The position numbers were made by a program, and so were the translations under genes. A stretch of 64,000 nt of DNA from a virus: the IMG/VR virus record IMGVR_UViG_3300046167_000554, positions 89,515-153,514 of that record; one strand, written 5' to 3'. Positions 45,518 through 54,514 of this stretch are shown one piece after another (the first letter of the stretch is position 1; every line of letters starts with the position of its first letter). The notes under the pieces were generated by a model. It worked only from the letters and a program-made list of their open reading frames with translations, had not been told where the DNA came from and did no database searches.

Positions 45518-47901
45518 ATGAAAAATACAAGAAACCAAAAAGACCAACTTGCAAAACTAATGGCTGCAGAGAATATCACTGTTGTTCATAAGAAAATACC
45601 AACTGCATATTTTGATGTAAAGAATAGAATACTTGCTTGTCCTATCTTTAAGGAAGATATGTCTGCAGAACTTTATGACTTATTCATGGGTCACGAAGTT
45701 GGTCATGCATTGAATACACCTTACGAGGGTCTTCACTCTGCATTAGAAATGAATAGAACACTTAAAGGATATCTTAATGTTGTAGAAGACGTTAGGATTG
45801 AGAAAGCAATCAAGAACAAATTCCAAGGATTAAGGAAGTCATTCTTTACTGCATACAATGAATTAATGACAATGGATTTCTTCGGTCTTGAGAAAAGAAA
45901 TCTTTCAGAACTTTCATTGATTGACAAAATCAATTTACAAACTAAGGTCGGTTCAAGACTTGGTCTTCAGTTCAATAAAGTAGAACAAGAATTCTTAGAC
46001 ATGTCAGAAGCATGTAAGACTTGGGAAGACGTTGTTGAATGTGCTACTGCAATCTATGAGTGGTCTAAAGAGAATGAGACAAGGACTGAAGATGATGAGA
46101 TGTTAGTTCCTCAAATGTTTGACCTTGATGAAGATGGAGACGAAGAGGGTGACGAAGAAGAATCAGAAATGGAAGAGATGGAAAACGAATCTCAAGAATC
46201 TGCTGATGGTGGTGATTCAGACGAAGATGATGCAGAAGAGGATTCACTTCCCGAGTTAAATGAGGTTGACACTGGTGACACTTCAGAGGAAGAAGCAGAA
46301 CAAGAAGGTGACACTGATGATGCAGAACAACAAGTCAAGTCTACTGGTGGTAAAGAAGGTGGTGCTGACCAAGGTTATCATGACGAAGAAGATGGTGCAA
46401 GGGAATCAATCACTGAACACGCTGCACATAACAATGAAGACCAATTCATGTCTTCAGAGAATGTAGTCAAAACTACAATCGACTTAAAACCACTTTTCAA
46501 AAAAGAAGATATGAGAAAAGGAATTGTTGATTTCAAACAAGTCTTAAGTGACTGGAAAACATATGTAGAAAATCCTTCAGAATATACTACACCCGAGAAA
46601 CATGCACATAATTATGCAAGGGGAGCTTTCACTGCAAAGAAAATAGAAAACAAAAACAAAAAGATTGTTGCTCACATGGCAAAAGAGTTTGAAATGAAAC
46701 AGTCTGCACAACTTTCTAAGAAAGCATTCACTGGTAAAACTGGTAAGTTAGATATGAATAGACTTGCAAAATACCAAATCGTTGATGATATTTTTAAAAG
46801 AGCAGTCTACTTGCCTGAAGGTAAGAACCACGGACTAAATGTTCTTTTAGATTGGAGTGGTTCAATCAATAACCAAGTGAATGACCTTTTAGAACAATCA
46901 ATGATACTTGCAGAGTTCTGTAGAAAAGTTAACATCCCTTATAGAGTTTATCTTTTCAGTGATGCATATTACCCTAGTGGGACTGAAAGAGACTACTATG
47001 GAAACAGTGGTAAACTGATTGAGATTATGTCTAACGAAATGAACAATAGACAACATAGAGAAATGATGTCCTACCTAGGATGCATCTACTCTAATCACTT
47101 TTGTGGAAACATCAATTGGAGAAGTTATGAGAAAACTATTCAACAATACAATGACTTCTTTGGTGAGTTTGAAACAATTGATAATGATGGAAGATACTGG
47201 GACTTAGAATACAACTTCAGACCTCAAAACTATAGACTCGGTGGAACACCTCTTGACCAAACACTTATTATGTTAAGACAACTACTTCCCGAGTTCAATG
47301 CACAATACGGAATTGAGAAGTCAATCCTAACAGTTATCACTGATGGTTATTCTCATGGTGCTGACTTCCTTAACAGAACTATTGAAGAAAAGGAAGACAT
47401 GGTTGCACAAGAAAAGAACTGTAATGATGATGGGATTTCTTGGAGAGTAGAAAAGTCTAGAGACCTAATTGACCCATACTCTAAACAAAGTGTTTCCCTT
47501 CAAGGTCAAGCTGGTACTATTCAAGAAATGCATTTCTCAATTACTCAAAACTTCTTGGAGTGGATATCAGAAACATGTAATGTTACAGTTACTGGGTACT
47601 TTGTTCTTGGTAGAAAACATGACGTGTATGGTCATCTTCCTTATACTAACGATCATACAGGACAGACTATGATGACTTCTTGGAAAGAGATAAGAAAAAT
47701 GGTATGGTAGTTAACTGCACAAGGATACAACAAATTATTCCTTGACTGTGCAACACCTTGGGACTGACAGGTGATGATGAACTTGGAGACGACTTCATCG
47801 ATGCAAAAAAAGTCAGAGTGATGGCTGCATTCAAAAGAAATCAGAAATCCAAAACTACATCAAGATTTTTAACTAACGAATTTATAAAGGAGATTGCATA
47901 A
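45518..47901 (+). CDS. VWA-domain protein, cobaltochelatase CobT-like, C-terminus broken
   Basis: A protein of about 730 residues to an in-frame TAG at 47708. The N-terminal domain is helical and may bind the ATPase partner ('LYDLFMGHEVGHALNTPYEG'). Residues about 200-300 are a long acidic linker. The C-terminal von Willebrand A domain has the MIDAS start 'LLDWSGSINNQ' and 'TVITDGYSHGADF'. After the TAG, the same frame continues for 18 codons ('LTAQGYNKLFLDCATPWD'). A two-base extra then shifts it to 'DDELGDDFIDAKKVRVMAAF', ending at 47901 with a typical C-terminal helix. I annotate the whole frame but cannot explain the TAG. Confidence 0.72.
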
Positions 47902-48086
47902 TGGATAAAGTTATTTTAGAAAGGAATGAGTATAAGAGCGTTTGTCAACAAGGTTGACAGCATATAGGCTTGACTCAAGGAATCATGGTTCCACATATGG
48001 TTAACCACGATAAGGAATTGGATGTATTTGAAATCACACTATTGGATTCAGATATGGACACTACATTTTTACAGGAGCAAGTATAA
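47901..48086 (+). CDS. Small protein with in-frame TGA
   Basis: An ATG at 47901 (overlapping the VWA frame stop) opens 'MDKVILERNEYKSVCQQG', then an in-frame TGA at 47955-47957, then 'QHIGLTQGIMVPHMVNHDKE' to a stop that overlaps the next ATG (48086). The remaining frame is continuous, so either a base error or a real broken gene is possible. Function unknown. Confidence 0.4.
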
Positions 48087-48352
48087 TGAATGCATTACAA
48101 GTTGAAGAGAGTTACTACATTTCACACACTACCGATTACAGTTCATTTGCAGATGCAATTCAGAACGTGGGCCCTGGGCCATGCACAGTCTTTGATTGTC
48201 CAAATCAAGTGAAGTGTAAAGAAGAAAAGGTTGAGTGTAAAGCATTCAGATATTGGGTGAACAATGGGTCATTTGAAACCTATTCAAAAAAAGATGGTGG
48301 TATGATATCTATAGAAAAAGGTGTAGGAAAGTTACTTCAACCAATAAAATAA
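48086..48352 (+). CDS. Small conserved hypothetical protein
   Basis: An 88-residue protein with a cysteine group ('GPCTVFDCPNQVKCKEEKVE') that could bind metal, and a 'CKAFRYWVNNGSFETYSK' end. The start overlaps the preceding frame's stop (TAATG). Followed by a promoter. Function unknown. Confidence 0.62.
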   Translation: MNALQVEESYYISHTTDYSSFADAIQNVGPGPCTVFDCPNQVKCKEEKVECKAFRYWVNNGSFETYSKKDGGMISIEKGVGKLLQPIK

Positions 48353-48354
48353 AC

Positions 48355-48384
48355 TTGACAAAGCCCCTCACTTTTTTATATACT
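48355..48384 (+). promoter_or_regulatory. Sigma70-like early promoter
   Basis: TTGACA (48355-48360), 18 nt, TATACT (48379-48384). The spacer AAGCCCCTCACTTTTTTA is nearly that of the promoter at 44719. It drives the ATPase gene at 48426. Confidence 0.86.
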
Positions 48385-48425
48385 ACTAATGATGAGAAAA
48401 AAAGTTAAATAACGGAGACTATATT

Positions 48426-49655
48426 ATGACTGATACAAAAAGAACTTACGACAGAAGCGAGTCGATAACAGTGGCGGGAAAACCGTTTCACTATACGCCT
48501 GATAGGAAAGAATTCCTAGAAACGTTGACCAAGACGTACCCTAATAAAACTTCCTTTACGAAGGAAGAGATTAATAACACTGGTCACTTCCCATATTGGA
48601 TTAAATCTGCAAGGTATAATTTCAAAGAGGGTGTTGGTATCTTCAATCTTGAGGGCTGCTATCAGTGGTTACAATGGTGGGTATGAACCCGAAGTTGTTA
48701 CACCAAAAGTTATTCCGATTCCTGCTCAACCTGTTGCAAGTAACATGCCTGTTGCTGCTCAAACTGAGAGTGTGAATCTTATGTCGGATGCAAAAATAAT
48801 TCCCGAGAAGATGGACAACTATGTTCCATTCGGACACTTCAAAGATGTTAAGAACATCATCAAATCTAAAATCTTCTTTCCAGTATTTGTTACTGGTCTG
48901 AGTGGTAACGGTAAAACACTTATGATTGAACAAGTGTGTGCCCAACTGAAGAGAGAACTCTACAGGGTCAACGTTACAATCGAAACCGATGAAGATGATT
49001 TAATGGGTGGTCACACTCTAGTCAATGGTAACATTGTCTACAGGGAAGGGGCCAGTTATCAAAGCAATGAGAAAAGGTGCTGTCCTTCTTCTTGATGAAG
49101 TTGACTTGGGTTCAAACAAGTTAATGTGTCTACAATCAGTTCTTGAAGGTAAAGGATACCTAATCAAGAAAACTGGTGAGTGGGTTGCACCTAAAAAAGG
49201 TTTCACTATTCTTGCTACTGCAAACACGAAAGGTCAAGGGTCAGACGATGGTAAATTCATCGGGACTCAAATCATGAATGAGGGCGATGCTTGAAAGATT
49301 TGCAATTACCATGCAACAAGAATATCCGCCAGTGGTTACTGAAAGAAAAATTCTTGAAATGGAAATGGCATTGACTGGTGAAGTTGATTCAGAGTTCACA
49401 ACCAAACTGGTTGACTGGGCAGACATTATCAGAAAGACCTACTATGAAGGTGCTATTGATGATGTTATCACAACAAGAAGACTTGTTCACATCGTCAATG
49501 CATTCAGAATGTTCAATGACAAACTGAAGTGTATCACAATGTGTATCTCAAGGTTTGATGAAGAGACTAGGAATAGTATTCTCGACCTCTACTCCAAGAT
49601 TGATGCTGGAGTGGACTTGAATGCAGAAAACTCTATTGACGAAATGGAAGACTAG
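48426..49655 (+). CDS. MoxR/CobS-type AAA+ ATPase, frame broken three times
   Basis: Starts 'MTDTKRTYDRSESITVAGKP'. Single extra Gs near 48653, 49048 and 49282 break the frame. Corrected, the protein of about 408 residues has Walker A 'GLSGNGKT', Walker B 'LLLDEVDL', sensor 1 'ILATANT' and a C-terminal helical domain ('IDDVITTRRLVHIVNAFRMF'). This is the MoxR/CobS family that works with VWA proteins such as the one at 45518, often to insert metals or remodel complexes. CobS/CobT-like pairs are typical of marine T4-like phages. All catalytic residues are kept across the breaks, so the gene is probably intact in nature. Confidence 0.8.
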
Positions 49656-49670
49656 GAGTATACTAGTATC

Positions 49671-49955
49671 ATGTCAAACAAAATAGAATACAAATACAAT
49701 GAGAAGGAACTCCTTTCGGAGTTCTCTTCTTATGTAGATGCCACATATGGTGCTCACTACTCTAAAGATAAGTTTCAGGCGACTGAGTTTATTATGGACG
49801 GTGGTCACGGTGAGGGATTTTGTATCGGTAACGTGATGAAATATGCACAACGATACGGTAAGAAGGATGGTTATAATCGTGCTGACCTTCTCAAGGTAAT
49901 CCATTATGGATTCCTTGCATTGTACAACCACGATGTTTATAAGGAGACTAAGTAG
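49671..49955 (+). CDS. DUF3310 protein
   Basis: A 94-residue protein with 'IGNVMKYAQRYGKKDGYNRA' and 'DLLKVIHYGFLALYNHD', the core of DUF3310, a small protein family common in phages and often annotated as nucleotide kinase-like. Just upstream of the clamp gene. Function not established. Confidence 0.75.
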   Translation: MSNKIEYKYNEKELLSEFSSYVDATYGAHYSKDKFQATEFIMDGGHGEGFCIGNVMKYAQRYGKKDGYNRADLLKVIHYGFLALYNHDVYKETK

Positions 49956-49957
49956 TG

Positions 49958-50623
49958 ATGAAAATTAGTGATGACACGAGGAATGTCTTAAAAAATTTCT
50001 CAACAATAAACCAAGGTATTAAAGTCAGTGAGGGCAACCAACTGAAAACAATATCGAATATGAAAAACATTCTTGCAGTTGCAACTGTATCTGAGGAATT
50101 TCCTCAAGATTTCAGTATCTACAATCTGCCAGAGTTCTTAGGTGCAACCAGTTTACTGGAAGACCCCGACTTTCAGTTCAATGATTCTTCTTTGAGTATT
50201 GCAGATAGCAATTCTTCAATGAATTATTTCTTTGCAAGTGAAGGTATGGTGGTAACGCCAGATAAAATGATTACAATGCCTGAGTCAGAAGTATCATTTG
50301 ATGTGTCTTCAACACTGTTGAATGACCTTAACAAGGCTGCAAGTGTTCTAGGTGTAGGTGATTTGATTTTAAAATCAGATGGTACTACTATAACCTTAGA
50401 AGTTACAGACAAAAAGAATGACACTTCAAACACATTCAGCAGAGTTGTTGGAACTGGAAACGGTGTGTCTTTCATAATGAACTTTAAGATTGAAAACTTG
50501 AAAGTGCTAGAGGGAAACTATTCAGTTTCAGTATCTTCAAAAGGTATCTCTAACTTCAAGAACAAAGATATTGATTTGGAGTACTTTATCGCATTAGAAC
50601 CCGATTCAAAATATGATATTTAA
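49958..50623 (+). CDS. gp45: Sliding clamp gp45
   Basis: Start chosen at ATG 49958 ('MKISDDTRNVLKNFSTINQG'), giving 221 residues. The pattern and order match T4 gp45, the trimeric processivity clamp, which also activates late transcription with gp55. Followed by clamp-loader genes as in T4 (45, 44, 62, regA). Confidence 0.88.
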   Translation: MKISDDTRNVLKNFSTINQGIKVSEGNQLKTISNMKNILAVATVSEEFPQDFSIYNLPEFLGATSLLEDPDFQFNDSSLSIADSNSSMNYFFASEGMVVTPDKMITMPESEVSFDVSSTLLNDLNKAASVLGVGDLILKSDGTTITLEVTDKKNDTSNTFSRVVGTGNGVSFIMNFKIENLKVLEGNYSVSVSSKGISNFKNKDIDLEYFIALEPDSKYDI

Positions 50624-50744
50624 CCTATATATTAGTGTGAGTATTGTACTAGTCTCTACAATTATCACGGGAGTAATTCAATCTCATCAATCTTCAAGGG
50701 TGAATTACACTGTGGACTCGGCGGGGAGTTCATCTCTATTATGA
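50613..50744 (+). CDS. Small membrane protein
   Basis: A 43-residue frame overlapping the gp45 end, 'MIFNLYISVSIVLVSTIITG', with one membrane segment (residues about 5-22) and a short polar tail. It ends in an ATGA overlap with gp44. Supported by coupling and composition only. Confidence 0.45.
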   Translation: MIFNLYISVSIVLVSTIITGVIQSHQSSRVNYTVDSAGSSSLL

Positions 50745-51688
50745 AAGAAGAATTTTTATACGTGGAAAAGTATCGACCTCAAACAATTGAGGATACGATA
50801 CTTCCCAACCATCTAAAAGATACATTCAAAAAATTCGTTCAAGAAGGCGAGATACCTAACTTATTACTTTGTGGTTCTGCTGGTGTTGGTAAAACAACAG
50901 TTGCAAAAGCACTGTGTAATGAGATGGGTGCCGACTTCATTGTAATCAATGGTTCGGACGAGGGTAGATTGATTGATACCCTAAGAACTAAGATTAAAAA
51001 CTTTGCATCTACAATGTCACTTAGTGGTGGTTCAAAGGTGGTGATACTAGACGAGGCAGATTATATTTCTGCTGACTCAGTTCAACCTGCTTTGAGAAAC
51101 TTTATAGAAGAGTTCTCTTCTAATTGTAGATTCATCTTTACTTGTAACTACAAGAACAGAATTATTGCACCACTACATTCTAGAACAACAGTGATTGATT
51201 TTTCAATCAAACCTTCAGAGAAACCTCAACTTGCTCAAGACTTTATGAAAAGGTTGATGGGTATATGTACAACCGAGGGAATCGAATACGAACCAAAAGT
51301 TCTTGCTGAACTGGTTATGAAGTTCTTCCCCGACTTTAGACGTTGTCTGAATGAAGTGCAACGATATGGTATTGGTGGTGTCATTGACACTGGACTTCTA
51401 TCTACACTTAGTGAAGAGAAGTTAACACCTCTTATTGATATGATTAAAGAAAAGAATTGGAGTGGAATGAGAAAGTGGGTCGGAGAGAATTCAGACAATG
51501 ACTTTAATACACTTTACAGGAAAGTGTTTAATTCACTTGAAGTGAAACTTGAACCATCTTCAATACCAGCTGCAGTTCTAATCATTGCAGACTATCAATA
51601 CAAATCTGCATTTGCAATGGACTCAGAGATTAACTTCACTGCATGTCTAACAGAGATTATGTCGGAGTGTAAATTCAAAAATGGGTAA
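50741..51688 (+). CDS. gp44: Clamp-loader large subunit gp44
   Basis: A 315-residue AAA+ protein with Walker A 'CGSAGVGKTTVAKALC' near residue 45, Walker B 'VVILDEADYI' and sensor 1 'FIFTCNYKNRI'. It loads the gp45 clamp together with gp62. Confidence 0.93.
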   Translation: MKEEFLYVEKYRPQTIEDTILPNHLKDTFKKFVQEGEIPNLLLCGSAGVGKTTVAKALCNEMGADFIVINGSDEGRLIDTLRTKIKNFASTMSLSGGSKVVILDEADYISADSVQPALRNFIEEFSSNCRFIFTCNYKNRIIAPLHSRTTVIDFSIKPSEKPQLAQDFMKRLMGICTTEGIEYEPKVLAELVMKFFPDFRRCLNEVQRYGIGGVIDTGLLSTLSEEKLTPLIDMIKEKNWSGMRKWVGENSDNDFNTLYRKVFNSLEVKLEPSSIPAAVLIIADYQYKSAFAMDSEINFTACLTEIMSECKFKNG

Positions 51689-51806
51689 ACTAAGACAGTG
51701 GTTAAGAAAGTGGATTGATGCACAAGTAGAAAGGTCATTACAAAGACAAGCAAATAAAATGTTTTCAAAACACAGCGTAGAATATAGAGATGGAGATAAC
51801 ACATGA
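51681..51806 (+). CDS. Small basic protein
   Basis: A 41-residue protein overlapping the gp44 stop by 8 nt, 'MGKLRQWLRKWIDAQVERSL', a basic amphipathic helix. Its TGA overlaps the next ATG by 4 nt. Coupled gene; function unknown. Confidence 0.5.
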   Translation: MGKLRQWLRKWIDAQVERSLQRQANKMFSKHSVEYRDGDNT

Positions 51807-52069
51807 CACAATATGACGAAACAGTAGATAGACAAAGGAGATTAATCCTTGCAGAGGAATGGGCAAGTGGTGTTAAATCACTTCATGCACATTCATTAAC
51901 GTCACTATGGTACGACACTAGGGGTAATGATGGTTCAGTAATGGACATAGAATACAACAATGGTGTCGTCCAAAGAGAGATTAAAGAAACAGGTGAAACT
52001 GTATTCTTTGGTGAACCTGTTACAGGTGACGACCTTCTACAACTCTTCGGACAACATACAGGAAAGTAA
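51803..52069 (+). CDS. Small conserved protein between gp44 and gp62
   Basis: An 88-residue protein, 'MTQYDETVDRQRRLILAEEW', with a 'LWYDTRGNDGSVMDIEYNNG' core and a 'DDLLQLFGQHTGK' end. AGATGGAG lies near the start. No known domain recognised. Confidence 0.6.
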   Translation: MTQYDETVDRQRRLILAEEWASGVKSLHAHSLTSLWYDTRGNDGSVMDIEYNNGVVQREIKETGETVFFGEPVTGDDLLQLFGQHTGK

Positions 52070-52463
52070 ATGTCCAAACGTAATCCTTTTGACTTTGTCA
52101 AGTCCGTATCCTATGATAAAAAAGATATCATGGTCGACTCTGTTGAAGAGAAAGCTTACGCCCCCCTTCCTAATAAACAAATCATTATCTTATCATCAAG
52201 ATTCTGTTTTCTTTACTAATGAAATGAATTGCAGACATGGGTCAGACCATCGTCTTCAATATGTGTTTTTCCTAAATACTCTTAGAAAAAGACAAAGATT
52301 TTCAAAGTGGTCTAAACCATATATTAGTAAAAAAATCGATGTCGTAAAGAGTTACTATCAGATATCAACAAGAGAGGCAAAAGAATATGTATCCCTTCTA
52401 TCTGATAAACAAATACGTGAATTGAAAAACAGAATGAATCTTGGTGGAAGAGAAGATGGATGA
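52070..52463 (+). CDS. gp62: Clamp-loader small subunit gp62, frame broken once
   Basis: Starts at ATG 52070 ('MSKRNPFDFVKSVSYDKKDI'). The run of six Cs at 52161-52166 is one too long. Corrected, the join reads 'YAPFLINKSLSYHQDSVFFT' and continues 'NEMNCRHGSDHRLQYVFFLN' with a helical C-terminus ('EAKEYVSLLSDKQIRELKNR'). This fits gp62, as does its place between gp44 and regA. About 130 residues. Confidence 0.82.
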
Positions 52464-52867
52464 ACATAACCCTATAGTAGACGAACTAGTCGAAATAACA
52501 TTTCCCGAAAAGGACGATTTCCTTAAGATTAGGGAAACACTTTCACGTATAGGTGTTGCATCAAGAAAAGAACAAGAACTATTTCAATCATGTCATATCC
52601 TTCATAAACGTGGTCATTACTACATTACTCACTTTAAAGAACTATTCAAACTAGATGGTAAGCCTAACTCAATAGATGAGTCTGATATAGGTAGAAGAAA
52701 CACCTATAGTTAAACTATTAGCACAATGGAAACTTCTTACTATAGTAGATGAAACTAAAGTATCTGACCCTACTGCACCCCTATCCCAAATCAAAATCAT
52801 TCCTTTCAAGGAAAAAAGTCAGTGGAAATTGACAACTAAATACAGTATTGGGTCTAATAATTCATAA
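52456..52867 (+). CDS. regA: Translational repressor RegA, frame broken once
   Basis: Start chosen at ATG 52456. 'LVEITFPEKDDFLKIRETLS' and 'SCHILHKRGHYYITHFKELF' match T4 RegA. The frame is broken near 52704 (one extra T) and resumes 'VKLLAQWKLLTIVDETKVSD' to the end 'QWKLTTKYSIGSNNS' at 52867. RegA binds mRNA start regions and represses early genes. It overlaps gp62 by 8 nt, as in T4. Confidence 0.83.
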
Positions 52868-52899
52868 ATACTACTGTTAATAACTAACAGGAGATACTT

Positions 52900-53094
52900 A
52901 TGTGGGACTTTATTAGTAGTATTTGGGCATTTATGTCTGCTATACCAGCAATCATTTCAATATGTTCAGTAATCGTTATGATGACAGACACACCTAAAGA
53001 CGATGCTCTTTGGGCTAAGTGTTATAAATACATAGAAGTCTTTGCACTAGCAATAGGAAAAGCAAAAGACAAAAATCCATTATTGGATAAATAA
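52900..53094 (+). CDS. Small membrane protein
   Basis: A 64-residue protein, 'MWDFISSIWAFMSAIPAIIS', with a membrane segment at residues 8-28. AGGAG precedes the ATG. CATAAATA at 52863, a late-type box, lies upstream. Function unknown. Confidence 0.6.
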   Translation: MWDFISSIWAFMSAIPAIISICSVIVMMTDTPKDDALWAKCYKYIEVFALAIGKAKDKNPLLDK

Positions 53095-53107
53095 ATAGGA
53101 GTATATC

Positions 53108-53389
53108 ATGGAAGCATATGTAGTTATAGGTATAATCGTTGCAATCGTTGTTGTCAAGTTCGTTTTGGACGGCAACAAAAAACCAACAGTTAAATCTAAA
53201 CCAGTACCTTCTAAGCCAGTACAGAAGAAACCTACTACTGCACAACTTAAGAAATTGACGAAAAATCAATTACTTGATATTGCAGATAAAAATGACATCA
53301 AAGGTGTTACAAAAAGTGGTGCTAAAGCTGTAGTTGTCTCTCAAATAAGAGATAATTGGTCTGAGGGTGATGAGTTTGAAGAGGAGTAA
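53108..53389 (+). CDS. Membrane-anchored protein with SAP-like domain
   Basis: A 93-residue protein. Residues 4-20 are a membrane segment. Then comes a lysine/proline-rich linker and a helical C-terminal domain 'LKKLTKNQLLDIADKNDIKG', similar to SAP/Rho-N type DNA-binding helices. Followed by a strong terminator. Function unknown. Confidence 0.6.
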   Translation: MEAYVVIGIIVAIVVVKFVLDGNKKPTVKSKPVPSKPVQKKPTTAQLKKLTKNQLLDIADKNDIKGVTKSGAKAVVVSQIRDNWSEGDEFEEE

Positions 53390-53406
53390 TCCACTCTAAC
53401 GTTCTT

Positions 53407-53432
53407 AAGGGGTCTTTATGACCCCTTTTTTT
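53407..53432 (+). terminator. Rho-independent terminator
   Basis: Stem GGGGTC / GACCCC with a five-base loop and a seven-T run, 18 nt after the stop at 53389. It separates the replication block from the curli-like block. Confidence 0.9.
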
Positions 53433-53454
53433 CGTCTAAGAGAAGTCGAAAAAG

Positions 53455-53462
53455 TATAAATA
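53455..53462 (+). promoter_or_regulatory. T4-like late promoter TATAAATA, 5 nt before ATG
   Basis: Exact octamer, five bases (ATGGT), then the ATG at 53468. No Shine-Dalgarno. Probably the promoter of the whole curli-like block. Confidence 0.78.
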
Positions 53463-53467
53463 ATGGT

Positions 53468-53761
53468 ATGGATATATTTGTATTGATAGGTGAAGTGGGA
53501 GCTCCGATTGCTGGAAGTCTAGTGATGGGGTTCTTCATATTCACTGTTATCAAACAAATTCTAGAAGGTGTCGTTGACGACATAAAAACTTTAACCATGT
53601 TCTGTAAGTCACTGGAAAATCGTGCAAGAACCATGTCTAATGAGATGATAAAGATAGACATGTTAGTGTCAAGTGCCTTAGAATTGAGACCCGACATAGA
53701 GAGAGTTGCACGTGCAGAGAACTTTGTGGAAGATGGGAAAGTGGATACGAGGAGAGATTAG
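53468..53761 (+). CDS. Small membrane protein, first gene of the curli-like block
   Basis: A 97-residue protein with a membrane segment near residues 10-28 ('GAPIAGSLVMGFFIFTVIKQ') and a charged helical tail. It resembles the proteins at 19831 and 53763 in architecture. Translation probably starts at the very 5' end of the transcript. Function unknown; a role in the envelope is inferred. Confidence 0.6.
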   Translation: MDIFVLIGEVGAPIAGSLVMGFFIFTVIKQILEGVVDDIKTLTMFCKSLENRARTMSNEMIKIDMLVSSALELRPDIERVARAENFVEDGKVDTRRD

Positions 53762-53762
53762 T

Positions 53763-54053
53763 ATGGAGACGGAAGTAGTTGAAGTAGTAGCAAATACAGA
53801 CCCTACATTGGTGTCCTTACTTAATGATTATGGATTTCCTATTGTAATGATGGTCGGACTTGGATATTTTATATACTATATTTGGTGGTTTGTGGGTGAG
53901 AAATTAGAACCCGAAATTGAAAAACAACACTTTGCACTTATCAGAGTGATTGACCAAGTAAGAATGTTAGACCAAGACCTAATACGTTTACAACAAAAAG
54001 TGGATGTAGTTCTTGAATACAAAGAGAATGAAAAGAAGAGGAAAACGAAATGA
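53763..54053 (+). CDS. Small membrane protein, second gene of the curli-like block
   Basis: Start chosen at ATG 53763 ('METEVVEVVANTDPTLVSLL'), giving 96 residues. One membrane segment ('DYGFPIVMMVGLGYFIYYIW') is followed by a long charged helix ('KQHFALIRVIDQVRMLDQDL') ending in a lysine-rich tail. Overlaps csgF by 4 nt. Possibly a partner of the first gene. Confidence 0.58.
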   Translation: METEVVEVVANTDPTLVSLLNDYGFPIVMMVGLGYFIYYIWWFVGEKLEPEIEKQHFALIRVIDQVRMLDQDLIRLQQKVDVVLEYKENEKKRKTK

Positions 54054-54511
54054 TTAAACCAACAGTATTAATTATAGGTTTATGTTTTGCACTTAGTGTA
54101 AGTGCAGATGAAATTGTTCACAAATTTAAGAGTCCATCCTTTAGTGGAATAGGACAGAGTTCTCATTATCTTACGATTGAGAACCAAGAGAAATCAAGAC
54201 GTGATAAGATTGCTCAGGACATAGAAGATAGAATTGCAAAAGCAGAAAGAGATGCAAATAACACTACCCTTGCAAAATTTCTTAGAAATGTCGAAAGTAG
54301 AATTTACGCTCAGATAGCAAAACAGTTAGTAGAAAATATGTTCTCTAACGGAGAAGCAGCAGACTATGGTGTTTTCACTATAGAAGGTAATACAGTTACA
54401 TACGAAAAATTAGTTGGAGAAGATGGTGCAGAATTCATCAGATTAACTATTGTTTCAAGTGATGGCACAACAACAACTTTAGATATACCAGTAGGTACAG
54501 GAAGTTTCTAA
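54050..54511 (+). CDS. csgF: Curli assembly protein CsgF-like
   Basis: A 153-residue protein. Residues 1-19 ('MIKPTVLIIGLCFALSVSA') are a signal peptide. The mature start 'DEIVHKFKSPSFSGIGQSSH' corresponds to the CsgF N-terminus, the part that plugs into the CsgG pore. The end ('LTIVSSDGTTTTLDIPVG') matches the CsgF C-terminal strands. CsgF couples the pore to surface nucleation. It lies 3 nt before csgG. Overall similarity is clear but low, and the middle is longer and more charged than in E. coli. Confidence 0.84.
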   Translation: MIKPTVLIIGLCFALSVSADEIVHKFKSPSFSGIGQSSHYLTIENQEKSRRDKIAQDIEDRIAKAERDANNTTLAKFLRNVESRIYAQIAKQLVENMFSNGEAADYGVFTIEGNTVTYEKLVGEDGAEFIRLTIVSSDGTTTTLDIPVGTGSF

Positions 54512-54514
54512 AAA

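Noticed and set aside
47716-47752. Hairpin TGCACA ... TGTGCA after the VWA stop as a terminator
   Set aside because: No T run, and the sequence lies inside the continuing coding frame of the VWA protein.
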